From: DASQFQ01 sp963805525
Lineage (GTDB): Bacteria > Actinomycetota > Thermoleophilia > Solirubrobacterales > Solirubrobacteraceae
Assembly: GCA_963805525.1 (NCBI GenBank)
Contig: CAWDUT010000007.1
Span: 682,001-746,000 of the forward strand
DNA: 64,000 bases
Direction of reading: 5' to 3'
Numbering within the stretch: the stretch's first letter is position 1; each line of letters starts with the position of its first letter. The notes below the pieces were generated by a model. The model did no database searches and was not told the origin of the DNA. It saw only the letters and a program-made list of their open reading frames with translations. A program made the translations under genes and the position numbers. Shown here piece after piece: positions 40,092 to 48,390 of this stretch.

Positions 40092-40828
40092 CCGACTACC
40101 GCGAGTTCTACACGGAGGGCTACTCCCTCCCCGATCGGGACGAAGCCGAGCAGATGGGCCGCTGGCGGGCCCTGGGCGCGCGCTCGAAGGCCGATCACGT
40201 CGTCCGGCTGTGCGCGCGGGCGGGGCTGCGGCCGGGCTCGCTGGTGGAGATCGGGTGCGGCGACGGCGCGCTGCTGGCCGAGCTCGCCGCGCGCGGTGTG
40301 GCGGGCACGCTCGACGGCTTCGAGCTCTCGCCGCCGGCGGCGGACATCGCGCGGGCGCGCGGGGTGGCGCGCAAGGTCGAGGTGTTCGACGGTCTGGAGG
40401 TGCCCGTGGCGGACGGCGCCTACGACCTCGCGCTCCTCTCGCACGTGCTCGAGCACGTCCCCGAGCCGATGACGCTGCTGCGCGAGGCGGCGCGGGTCGC
40501 GCCGGCCGTGCTCGTCGAGGTGCCGCTGGAGGACAACCGCTCGGCCCGGCGGGAGGAGAAGCGCGCCGAGGCGGCTCGCATCGGCCACGTGCAGTTCTTG
40601 AAGCGCAGCGACGTGCACGCGCTGCTGCGGGTGGCCGGGCTGAGCGTGGCCGCCGAGCTCTCTGACCCCCTCCCCTACGCCCACCACGCGTTCTTCGCCT
40701 CGGGCCGCTCCGAGCGGCTCACGGCGGCGGTGAAGACCGGCGTCCGCCACGCCGGCTGGCGCGCCGCGCCGCGTGTGGCCGAGCGGCTCTTCACGGTCCA
40801 CTACGCGGCGCTAGCGTTCCGCGCGTGA
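40088..40828 (+). CDS. Class I SAM-dependent methyltransferase
   Basis: 246 residues. The SAM-binding motif I is LVEIGCGDGALLAELAARG, motif II region LDGFELSPPAADIA, and AYDLALLSHVLEHVPEP is the post-II acidic/His motif of type 11 methyltransferases. The C-terminal portion is helical and basic. The substrate is unknown; a small molecule or sugar lipid is possible given the secreted glycosidase before it. ATG 40088 overlaps that gene's stop (ATGA) and the stop overlaps the next GTG (GTGA), so three genes are coupled. Confidence 0.85.
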   Translation: MTDYREFYTEGYSLPDRDEAEQMGRWRALGARSKADHVVRLCARAGLRPGSLVEIGCGDGALLAELAARGVAGTLDGFELSPPAADIARARGVARKVEVFDGLEVPVADGAYDLALLSHVLEHVPEPMTLLREAARVAPAVLVEVPLEDNRSARREEKRAEAARIGHVQFLKRSDVHALLRVAGLSVAAELSDPLPYAHHAFFASGRSERLTAAVKTGVRHAGWRAAPRVAERLFTVHYAALAFRA

Positions 40829-41259
40829 CCGTCCGTGAGCTCGGCCCCGGCGAGACCCACCTCGCCGCCCGCACGCTGCTCGAGCTGCGCCCGCACCACG
40901 GGAGCCCGGAGGCGCTCGCCCGCCAGGTCGACGAGCGCCAGCGACCCGCCGGGTACCGGCTGGTCGGCGCCTTCGAGAGCGGCGCCGAGGAGGCAGCCGC
41001 CGTCGCCGGCTTCCGCATCAACGAGTACCTCGCGTGGGGGAAGCACATCTACGTCGACGACCTCGTGACCGCCGAGGCCGCCCGCGGCCGCGGCCTCGCC
41101 GACCGGCTGTTCGCCTGGCTCGAGGACGAGGCGCGGCACTGCGGGTGCACCCAGTTCCATCTGGACTCGGGCCTCGGGGAGGACCGGCAGGACGCGCACC
41201 GCTTCTACTTCCGCCACGGGCTGCGGATCGCGTCCTATCACTTCGCGCGCGAGCTGTAG
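40825..41259 (+). CDS. GNAT-family N-acetyltransferase
   Basis: 144 residues. The acetyl-CoA motif A is HIYVDDLVTAEAARGRGLAD followed by RLFAWLEDEARHCG, and motif B region HRFYFRHGLRIAS ends the protein. The acceptor is not predictable. GTG 40825 overlaps the methyltransferase stop. A strong bidirectional hairpin at 41280-41301 lies 21 bases past its stop, closing the SOD-GNAT operon. Confidence 0.88.
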   Translation: MTVRELGPGETHLAARTLLELRPHHGSPEALARQVDERQRPAGYRLVGAFESGAEEAAAVAGFRINEYLAWGKHIYVDDLVTAEAARGRGLADRLFAWLEDEARHCGCTQFHLDSGLGEDRQDAHRFYFRHGLRIASYHFAREL

Positions 41260-41279
41260 GAACGGCAACGGCGCATTGA

Positions 41280-41301
41280 GGGGAGCCGCGATCGGCTCCC
41301 C
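41280..41301. terminator. Bidirectional intrinsic-type terminator hairpin
   Basis: GGGGAGCCG and CGGCTCCCC form a perfect 9-bp stem with loop CGAT. It lies between the convergent GNAT and MFS genes and can serve both. No strong U run follows on either side, so it may be weak or rely on stem stability. Confidence 0.7.
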
Positions 41302-41315
41302 TCCACGCGAGGCTC

Positions 41316-42719
41316 CTACGCCGGCACGGGCACCGGCTCGCCGGCCGGGGCGCGCTGCTCGCGCACCTTGCCGGGCACGAGCAGCGCCGCGACCGCGCCG
41401 GCGGCCAGGACCGCCGCGCCGACGAACAGCGCGGGCTGGAGGCCGTCGACGAACGCCTGGCCGGACTGGTAGCCACCGCTCGCGCTGAACACCGCGGCCA
41501 GCACCGCGACGCCGAGGACCCCGCCGAGCTCGCGGATGGCGTTGTTCGCGCCCGACGCCTGACCCGCCTCGTGCGGCTGGACCGCGCCGAGGATCGCGTT
41601 GGCGACCGGCGAGAAGACCAGCGCCATGCCGGTACCGCCGAGCACGAAGGCCGGGACGAGCTCGATGTAGGGGACGTCGACGCTGGTGATCGCGCCGAGC
41701 CAGACGATCGCGACCGCCTGCAAGCCGAGGCCGGCGGCCATCAGCGGCCGTGAGCCGATCCGGTCGGACATCACGCCGGCGATCGGGGCGACGAGCATCG
41801 GCATGCCGGTCCAGGGCAGCGTGCGCAGGCCGGCCTCGAGCGGGCTGTAGCCCCAGACGGTCTGGAAGAACTGGGCGAGCAGGAAGATCGAGCCGAAGAT
41901 CCCGAACGACATCGCCAGCGAGACACCCGAGGTGGCCGCGAAGGCACGCGAGCGGAAGAAGCGCAGCGGCAGCATCGGCGCCGGGGCGCGGCGCTCCCAC
42001 AGGCCGAAGGCGACGAGCAGGACGGCGCCGATCGCGTAGGAGCCGATCACGGTCGTGCTCCCCCACCCGAGCTCGTTGCCGCGGACGGTGGCGTACACGA
42101 CGCCGAGCAGGCCGGTGGTGGCGAGCGCGACGCCCGGGAGGTCCAGCCGGTTGGCGGGCCCGAAGCTCTCGACGAGGCCGCGGCGCGCGATCGGCAGCAG
42201 CGCGATCCCGACCGGGACGTTGACCCAGAAGATCCACTGCCACGAGCTGCTCTCGATGATCGCGCCGCCGACGAGCGGGCCCATCGCGACGGCGAGGCCG
42301 CCGATGCCGGACCAGATGCCCAGCGCGAGCCCGCGCTTGTCGGCCGGGAACGCCGTGCTCAGCAGCGTCAGCGTGAGCGGCGCGACGATCGCCCCGCCGA
42401 GGCCCTGGATCGCGCGAGCGGCGATCAGCGCGCCGGTTGACGGCGCCAGCGCGGCGAACGCAGACCCGCCCGTGAAGATCGCGATGCCGATGAGGAACAT
42501 CCTCCGGCGCCCGAAGCGGTCGCCCAGCGCGGCGCCGGTGAGCAGGAAGACCGCGAACGCGAGCGTGTACGCGTTGACCGTCCACTCCAGGTCCTCGAGC
42601 GAGGCGCCGAGGTCGCGGCGGATGCTCGGCAGCGCGTTGGTGACGACGAGGTTGTCGAGCGTGACCATGAAGATGGCCACAGAAGCGATGGCGAGCGTGA
42701 CGATCGAGCGGCGTGACAT
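41316..42719 (-). CDS. MFS drug-efflux transporter, DHA2 (EmrB/QacA-like), 14 TM
   Basis: 467 residues with about 14 hydrophobic spans. Family motif A is LTGAALGDRFGRRRMFLIGI; the LDNLVVTNALPSI motif of DHA2 pumps (with membrane-embedded Asp) lies near residues 21-33; motif C-like VAMGPLVGGAIIESSSWQWIF is present. It would export hydrophobic or cationic drugs using the proton gradient. The promoter region carries a nested palindrome (42742-42784), typical of TetR-family control, but no TetR gene is adjacent. Confidence 0.9.
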   Translation of the reverse strand: MSRRSIVTLAIASVAIFMVTLDNLVVTNALPSIRRDLGASLEDLEWTVNAYTLAFAVFLLTGAALGDRFGRRRMFLIGIAIFTGGSAFAALAPSTGALIAARAIQGLGGAIVAPLTLTLLSTAFPADKRGLALGIWSGIGGLAVAMGPLVGGAIIESSSWQWIFWVNVPVGIALLPIARRGLVESFGPANRLDLPGVALATTGLLGVVYATVRGNELGWGSTTVIGSYAIGAVLLVAFGLWERRAPAPMLPLRFFRSRAFAATSGVSLAMSFGIFGSIFLLAQFFQTVWGYSPLEAGLRTLPWTGMPMLVAPIAGVMSDRIGSRPLMAAGLGLQAVAIVWLGAITSVDVPYIELVPAFVLGGTGMALVFSPVANAILGAVQPHEAGQASGANNAIRELGGVLGVAVLAAVFSASGGYQSGQAFVDGLQPALFVGAAVLAAGAVAALLVPGKVREQRAPAGEPVPVPA

Positions 42720-42741
42720 GCGAGCGGCCTCCGGGGGTGAG

Positions 42742-42784
42742 GTGAGTGACTACTAACTTCGTTGGTATGTAAGCAGTCACTCAC
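42742..42784. promoter_or_regulatory. Nested palindromic operator of the MFS pump
   Basis: Outer perfect 10-bp inverted repeat: GTGAGTGACT (42742-42751) and AGTCACTCAC (42775-42784). Inner near-perfect palindrome TACTAAC-TTC-GTTGGTA (42751-42767) resembles TetR-family sites. AT content is high in this stretch, which includes the likely pump promoter. The regulator is not encoded next to it. Confidence 0.65.
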
Positions 42785-42801
42785 AACCTTGTCAAGCCCG
42801 C

Positions 42802-43905
42802 TCAGTCCTCCTTCCCCGGAAGCGGCCGGTCGCCCGCCGCGCCGCGACCGCCGACGTTCTCGAGCAGCCCCGTGGCCTGGGTGTCCGCGAAGCGGGTCAC
42901 GAGCTGCTGCGAGATGCCGAACACCACCGCCCAGCCCAGGATCTGCGCGGAGCTGTCGAGCGCGCTGAGTCCCGGCACGAACTCGGCCCGCATCAGCAGC
43001 AGCCCGACCACCGCCGTCAGGGCGCCGGTCGGCAGCTTCAGGGCCGCCAGCGCGACCGGCACGGCGTAGGGCGTCGAGGTGCTGTTGAGCTTGCGCAGGG
43101 CCCCTCCGGCCGCCAGCGCCGCCGCGAGCAGGCCCACGAGCTCGACCAGCCAGATGTCGCCGGTGCTGACCGTGGCGGCGACGGCGGGATCGCTGTCGAA
43201 GTCCGGGGCCACCTCCCCCACCGGCCTCTCGCCGCGCGGGCAGACGATCTTGACCACGCCGCCGTTCTCGGGGCTGAAGCAGAGCGGGATCGCCGTCGGA
43301 TCCGCGTAGCCGATGTACGCCAGGGCAACCGCGAGCAGCGTGAAGATGACGATGCCCCCGACCAGCAGGTTGCGGAAGCCGCGCAGGCGGATCAGGTCGC
43401 GACGGCGCTGGGTGTTCGCGGCGTGCTGGGCGGCGACGACCATGCTGCGCTGCTCCTCGTCGATCACCGCGCCGTTGTGGGCGGCGATCTGATTGACCGC
43501 GACCCGGCGCGGGTCGTGCTTGGGGAGGAAGCGGTTGACGTGGGCCTCGACGCTCGGCAGCGCGCCCTTCAGCAGCGACGGCGGCGCGAGCCTGAGTAGA
43601 TCAACCTCGACGGCGTCGAGGTTGCCGAGCGTCCGCTCGAACGACGAGCCCTTCATCGTCTGCCAGGTGCGCTGGCCCCGCGGCGTGTTCTGCCCCGCCG
43701 CGGTGTCCCTCGCCGCGGCCAGGTGGCGCTGGATCGCCGCCGCCATGCCGGCGTGGTCGCCGTTGTTCTGGGGATGGTCGGCGACCCATGCCGCGAGGCT
43801 GGAGAGCTCCTCGGCGCGGGTCAGCATCTCCTCCCGCCAGGCGGAGGACGTCGGTCCTCCGATACGCAGCGGTGCACCGTCGGAGATGTCTGCCATCTCC
43901 CGCAC
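42802..43905 (-). CDS. Membrane protein of unknown function
   Basis: 367 residues. The first 165 are soluble and helical with many Arg/Gln residues (AAIQRHLAAARDTAAGQNTP; KHDPRRVAVNQIAAHNGAVI). From residue 180 there are four membrane segments (FRNLLVGGIVIFTLLAVALAY; VELVGLLAAALAAGGAL; VALAALKLPTGALTAVVGLL; ILGWAVVFGISQQLVTRFAD) with an extracytoplasmic loop holding two Cys (PLCFSPENGG, IVCPRGE). The layout resembles predicted channel or sensor proteins, but I do not recognise a family. GTG 43905 or ATG 43896 can start it. It lies 53 bases beyond ispG on the same strand. Confidence 0.7.
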   Translation of the reverse strand: MREMADISDGAPLRIGGPTSSAWREEMLTRAEELSSLAAWVADHPQNNGDHAGMAAAIQRHLAAARDTAAGQNTPRGQRTWQTMKGSSFERTLGNLDAVEVDLLRLAPPSLLKGALPSVEAHVNRFLPKHDPRRVAVNQIAAHNGAVIDEEQRSMVVAAQHAANTQRRRDLIRLRGFRNLLVGGIVIFTLLAVALAYIGYADPTAIPLCFSPENGGVVKIVCPRGERPVGEVAPDFDSDPAVAATVSTGDIWLVELVGLLAAALAAGGALRKLNSTSTPYAVPVALAALKLPTGALTAVVGLLLMRAEFVPGLSALDSSAQILGWAVVFGISQQLVTRFADTQATGLLENVGGRGAAGDRPLPGKED

Positions 43906-43958
43906 ATGGCGAACCTACTCCGCCGTCATTCACCGATCAACGGCGTGACAGCGGTCTT

Positions 43959-45218
43959 TCAGGCGCGGGTGAAGCGGCGGCCCGCGGTGGGCGAGTCGGA
44001 CTCGTCGAGCAGGGCCTCGTCCATGGAGTCGGCCTCCGCGCGCTGGCGCTCGGCCTCGAGCTTCGCGAGGCGCTCGGGCGTGAGCTCGCCGGCGTTCTCC
44101 TCCTCGATCCGCTGGAGCCACTCGGCGCCCTCGGCCTGCTGGGCCTCGTCGACCTCGATCTTCTTGGTCGTCGTGTACTTGTCGATCTCCTTGAACAGCT
44201 CGTCGACGAGCTGCTCCTGCGGGACCTTCTTCAAAGCCTTGCCGCGGGAGAAGATCAGGCCCTCGTTCTTGGCACCGGTGATACCGAAGTCGGCGTGCGA
44301 CGCCTCGCCGATGCCGTTGACCGCGCAGCCGAGGACGGCGACCTCGACCGGGTCGGCGTAGGCCTCGAGCCGGCGCTCGATGTCGGCGACCACGGTGTCC
44401 ATGTCGAACTGGAGGCGGCCGCAGGTCGGGCAGGCGATCAGCACCGGGCCGCGCTCGCGCAGCTTCAGCGCCTTCAGGATCTCCCAGGCGACCTTGACCT
44501 CTTCCTCGGCGTGGAAGGTACTCAGGGAGATACGGATCGTGTCGCCGATCCCGTCGGCGAGCAGCGTGCCGAGGCCGACCGCGGACTTCAGCGAGCCCGA
44601 CCACTTCGTCCCGGCCTCGGTGATCCCGAGGTGCAGCGGGTACGGGATGCGCTCGCTCAGCAGGCGGTTGGCCGCGATCGTGTTGGGCACGTTCGTCGAC
44701 TTGATGGAGACCTTGAAGTCGGTGAAGTCGAGCCGCTCCATGAGCGCCACGAACTCGGTGCCCGCCGTGACCAGAGCCTCGACGGGGTTCTCGCGCTCCA
44801 GCTCGTGCAGGTGCTTGGGCAGCGAGCCGGAGTTGACGCCGATGCGCATCGGCGTGCCGGCGGCGCGGGCCCGGTCGGCGACCTCGGCGACCTTCTCCGG
44901 CCCGCCGATGTTGCCCGGGTTGAGCCGGATGCAGTGCGCGCCCGCGTCGATCGCCTTCAGCGCCAGCGTGTGGTTGAAGTGGATGTCGGCGATGATCGGG
45001 ATCGGGGAGTCGACCACGATCGTCTTGAGCGCCTCGATGTCCTTGTCGCGCGGGACGGCGACGCGCACGAGGTCGGCCCCCGCGTCGGCCACCCTGCGGA
45101 TCTGGTCCATCGTGGCGCCGAGGTTCGCGGTCTCGGTCTTCGTCATCGTCTGGACGACGACCGGGGCGCCCCCGCCGATCTGAACCCCGCCCACGTTGAC
45201 GTGTCGCTGGGAAGCCAT
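43959..45218 (-). CDS. ispG: 4-hydroxy-3-methylbut-2-en-1-yl diphosphate synthase (flavodoxin/ferredoxin), IspG
   Basis: 419 residues. The TIM-barrel part has VVQTMTKTET, ADIHFNHTLALKAIDAGAHC and RLNPGNIGG. The 4Fe-4S ligands are in ACPTCGRLQFD and GCAVNGIGEASHADFG plus the Glu nearby. It makes HMBPP from methylerythritol cyclodiphosphate in the MEP pathway that also uses Dxr (49464). The enzymatic core ends near residue 365; about 50 further residues are an acidic coiled-coil-like tail (ERLAKLEAERQRAEADS) ending FTRA, which is unusual for short IspG. It ends the superoperon. Confidence 0.95.
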   Translation of the reverse strand: MASQRHVNVGGVQIGGGAPVVVQTMTKTETANLGATMDQIRRVADAGADLVRVAVPRDKDIEALKTIVVDSPIPIIADIHFNHTLALKAIDAGAHCIRLNPGNIGGPEKVAEVADRARAAGTPMRIGVNSGSLPKHLHELERENPVEALVTAGTEFVALMERLDFTDFKVSIKSTNVPNTIAANRLLSERIPYPLHLGITEAGTKWSGSLKSAVGLGTLLADGIGDTIRISLSTFHAEEEVKVAWEILKALKLRERGPVLIACPTCGRLQFDMDTVVADIERRLEAYADPVEVAVLGCAVNGIGEASHADFGITGAKNEGLIFSRGKALKKVPQEQLVDELFKEIDKYTTTKKIEVDEAQQAEGAEWLQRIEEENAGELTPERLAKLEAERQRAEADSMDEALLDESDSPTAGRRFTRA

Positions 45219-45231
45219 GCGGCCTCCCAGT

Positions 45232-46593
45232 CTAGAAGCGCTCCCGGAATCGCACGCGCGCCGCGACCCGGCCGTTCACACGCAGCACCAGGCGGTAGCG
45301 CCCGCGCTGCACCGGGCCGAGCCCGATGCGATCCGGTCCCCGATCGAGGATCCGGTCGCGAAGGTGGCGCACGACGCGCCACTTCCCGCGCTTTCGCTCG
45401 AGCCGGCCGGAGATCCGGCCGGACCCGGAGCTCCGGAGCCGGAGCTGCCAGCGGCCGTGCCGGCGGACCACCCGCAGCTTCGAGAGCCGCGGCATCGGGG
45501 CAACGGCAGCGGGTGAACGGGTGGTCGCCACCACGTGCGCCGTGGCCGGCTTCGAGGTCAGCCCCCGCAGGTCGGTGGCAACGTACTGGAACGAGTCCTG
45601 CCCGGCGAAGCCAGCTTCGGGCGTGTAGGCGGCCAGCGCGTGCAGCCCATCGGCGCCCGGCGCGAGCCCGACCGTGCCGTGCGCCGGATCGCGCACCACG
45701 TCGAAGCGCAGCGGGCCCGACGCCGAAGCCCACACGTAACACGACTTCGAGCCCGCCCCGGGCACGCAGCCGCCGCTCCGCCGCGCCGGCACCTGCGGGG
45801 CGACGACGACACCCGACAACGAGACGGACGACCCGCCCGACACGTCCGCCACCCGCACGCCGGGAATCTCGCGCGTCACCTGCGTGTCGTTGTTGGCCGA
45901 GTTGCTCTCAAGCACGCAGTGCAGCGGGTTCGCCTCTCCGCGCACAACCACCCGCCCCGGGTCGAGCCCGGTGATGTCGACCCACTGGCGCTCGAGCTGG
46001 GCGGTGTAGATGTCGGCGCCGCCCGGCGAGAGGCCCATCCGGACCGTCGAGGCGGTCGGCTCGTTGGGCCGGCACCACCGCTCCCCCGCCGCGCCCTGGA
46101 CCGAGTAGGCGAACCAGTGCGCCGGCCCGAACGAATCGAACATGCAGAAGCCGACCTTGTCCGACACGCGGGTCGTCCCGCCGGCCACGACCGAGTAGCG
46201 GGCGGCCGAGGAGAAGTGCCAGTGCTGGTGGGTCTTCTCCTTCGCGTAGACGAGCGAGGCGCCGCCGCCGAGCTCGACGCCCCCGCTCGGCGTCTCGTCC
46301 GGCTTCGGCGCCACCGGCGGCTCCCCGCCCTGGTAGATCGCCTGCTCGACGCCCCCGGCCGGCCCGCGGAAGAGGTCCAGCGTGCCGCCCTGGTTGGCGA
46401 TCACCGCGTCGAAGCGGTACAGCAGCCTGCCGGGCTCCTCGTAGGCGTCGACGAACACGGGCGCCACCGACGAGGCCGACGGCTCGCCGGGCAGGCGGAT
46501 GACCAGGTCCGGCTCGTTGGTGACCGCCGCGGCCGGACTCGCGCCCGCGGCGAGCGCCGCCAGCGCGAGCGCGATGCCCGCCGCGACCTTCAC
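45232..46593 (-). CDS. Secreted lysyl-oxidase-family protein with Ig-like C-terminus
   Basis: 453 residues with a signal peptide (VAAGIALALAALAAGASPAA). Residues 100-225 carry the lysyl oxidase fold signature: THQHWHFSSAARY for the copper-binding His cluster, GFCMFDS, and ANPLHCVLESNSANNDT. Bacterial relatives are annotated lysyl oxidase family; amine oxidation of an extracellular substrate is possible. The Tyr needed for the LTQ cofactor cannot be confirmed by eye. The remaining region is cadherin- or Ig-like (YTPEAGFAGQDSFQYVATDL) with a basic C-terminus. GTG 46593 overlaps the fadD stop (GTGA). Confidence 0.75.
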   Translation of the reverse strand: MKVAAGIALALAALAAGASPAAAVTNEPDLVIRLPGEPSASSVAPVFVDAYEEPGRLLYRFDAVIANQGGTLDLFRGPAGGVEQAIYQGGEPPVAPKPDETPSGGVELGGGASLVYAKEKTHQHWHFSSAARYSVVAGGTTRVSDKVGFCMFDSFGPAHWFAYSVQGAAGERWCRPNEPTASTVRMGLSPGGADIYTAQLERQWVDITGLDPGRVVVRGEANPLHCVLESNSANNDTQVTREIPGVRVADVSGGSSVSLSGVVVAPQVPARRSGGCVPGAGSKSCYVWASASGPLRFDVVRDPAHGTVGLAPGADGLHALAAYTPEAGFAGQDSFQYVATDLRGLTSKPATAHVVATTRSPAAVAPMPRLSKLRVVRRHGRWQLRLRSSGSGRISGRLERKRGKWRVVRHLRDRILDRGPDRIGLGPVQRGRYRLVLRVNGRVAARVRFRERF

Positions 46594-48371
46594 TTCCGGT
46601 ACATCGCCTCGATCTCGGCGCCGTACTTCTCCGCGATCGGCTTGCGCTTGAGCTTCATCGTCGGGGTCAGCTCGTCCCCGCCCGGCGCCCAGTCGCCCGG
46701 GACGATCGTGAACTTCTTGATCTGCTCGACCCGCGCGAGCCGCGCGTTGGCGACGTCGACCCCGGCCTGCACTGCCGCGCGCATCCCCTCGTCCACGGCC
46801 AGGTCGTCCAGCGACGCGCCCTCGCGGCCGTTGCTCGCCGCCCAGGCGGGCGCGAAGTCGGTGTCGAGCACGATCAGCGCCGTGTTGTAGGGCCGGCCGT
46901 CGCCGATCGCGCAGACCTGCCCGATCAGCGGCGAGGCGCCCTTCAACGTCGACTCGATGTTGGCCGGCGACATGTTCTTGCCGGCCGCGGAGATGATCAG
47001 CTCCTTCTTGCGGTCGACGATTCGGAGGTAGCCCTCCTCGTCGAACTCGCCGATGTCGCCGGTGTGGAGCCAGCCGTCGGCGTCGAGCGCCTCCGCGGTG
47101 CGCTCGGGCAGGTTGCGGTAGCCGGTCATCACGACCGCCGAGCGCATCAGCACCTCGCCGTCCTCGGCGAGCTTGATCTCGACGCCCGGCGCGGGCGGCC
47201 CGACCGTCCCGATGCGGACCTTGCCCGGCGGGTTGCAGCAGCCGGAGCCGCAGGTCTCCGACATCCCCCACAGCTCCGCGACCTCGACGCCGATGGCGTG
47301 GAAGAACACGAGCACCTCGCGCGGCGTCGGCGCGGCGCCGACGTTGACCGCCTCGAGCTCGTCGAGGCCGAGCATCGCGCGCAGGCCGGAGAACAGCTCG
47401 GCGTCGGCCTTGGCGACGGCGGCCGCCAGCTCCTCCGGCACCGGCTCGCCGGCCTGCTCGAGCTCGACCTTCTGCCGGGCCGCGGCGAGCGCGCGCTCGG
47501 CGGGCTCGCGCTGCTCGGGCGGCTGGCTCGCCAGCATCGCCTCGAGCCCGGCCTTCAGCTTCTCCCAGATCCGCGGCACGGCGAAGAACCACGTCGGCTT
47601 GACGACCGGCAGGTAGGAGAGGACCTGGCGCGGGTCGTCGCAGGAGGTGATCGTCATCGCGTAGACGATCGGCAGGTAGTGGTGGGCCGCGCGCTCGGCG
47701 ATGTGCGCCGACGGCAGCCACGAGATGACCTTGGCGCCGTCGGGGAACTGGATCATCCGCTCGATGCTCTCGACGGCGGCGAGCAGGTTGCGGTGCACGA
47801 GCTGGACGCCCTTGGGCGGGCCGGTGGTGCCCGACGTGTAGATCAGCGTCAGCAGGTCCTCGGGCCCGACCGCGCGCCACGCGCTCTCGACGTCGAAGCC
47901 CGGGTTCGAGCCCTCCACGTCGCTCCACGCCAGCGTGCCCTCACCGCGCTCGCCCTCGAGCACCACGATGTGCTCGAGCTCGGGCAGCTTCGCGAGGTAC
48001 TCCTCCTCGACGATCGCGACCTTCGCGCCCGCGTCCTCCACGACGTAGGCGATCTGCTCGGGCGCCGAGGTCAGGTAGATCGAGAACGGCACGGCGCCGA
48101 GGCTCATCACGGCGAGGTCGGCGAGGTGGAACTCGGGGCGGTTGGAGAGCATCAGCGCGACGGTGTCGCCGCGCTGGACGCCGAGGGCGGCGAGACCTCC
48201 CGCGAGGGCGTCGACGCGCTCGCGCAGCTCGCCCCACGTGATCGAGATCTCGTCGTCCTTGGTGCGGACCGCGACGCGGTCCGGGAAGTCCTCGGCGGTG
48301 ATGCGGAAGGCCTCGGCGATGGAGCGCGCCTGCAGCGCGCGGCGGGAGACCGGAGCGGCAGTGGTGGCCAT
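46590..48371 (-). CDS. Long-chain acyl-CoA synthetase (AMP-forming)
   Basis: 593 residues of the ANL superfamily. The phosphate-binding loop is LIYTSGTTGPPKGVQLVH; the adenylate-binding A5 region is LWGMSETCGSGCCN; A7/A8 are WLHTGDIGEFDEEGYLRIVD and RKKELIISAAGKNMSP; the A10 lysine is in MKLKRKPIAEKY. It activates fatty acids to acyl-CoA, feeding lipid synthesis or WS/DGAT (26937). A CC pair in SGCCNPPG is an unusual touch. It follows rseP after 19 bases and overlaps the lysyl-oxidase gene. Confidence 0.9.
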   Translation of the reverse strand: MATTAAPVSRRALQARSIAEAFRITAEDFPDRVAVRTKDDEISITWGELRERVDALAGGLAALGVQRGDTVALMLSNRPEFHLADLAVMSLGAVPFSIYLTSAPEQIAYVVEDAGAKVAIVEEEYLAKLPELEHIVVLEGERGEGTLAWSDVEGSNPGFDVESAWRAVGPEDLLTLIYTSGTTGPPKGVQLVHRNLLAAVESIERMIQFPDGAKVISWLPSAHIAERAAHHYLPIVYAMTITSCDDPRQVLSYLPVVKPTWFFAVPRIWEKLKAGLEAMLASQPPEQREPAERALAAARQKVELEQAGEPVPEELAAAVAKADAELFSGLRAMLGLDELEAVNVGAAPTPREVLVFFHAIGVEVAELWGMSETCGSGCCNPPGKVRIGTVGPPAPGVEIKLAEDGEVLMRSAVVMTGYRNLPERTAEALDADGWLHTGDIGEFDEEGYLRIVDRKKELIISAAGKNMSPANIESTLKGASPLIGQVCAIGDGRPYNTALIVLDTDFAPAWAASNGREGASLDDLAVDEGMRAAVQAGVDVANARLARVEQIKKFTIVPGDWAPGGDELTPTMKLKRKPIAEKYGAEIEAMYRK

Positions 48372-48390
48372 GAGGCCGACCCTACCTGAC

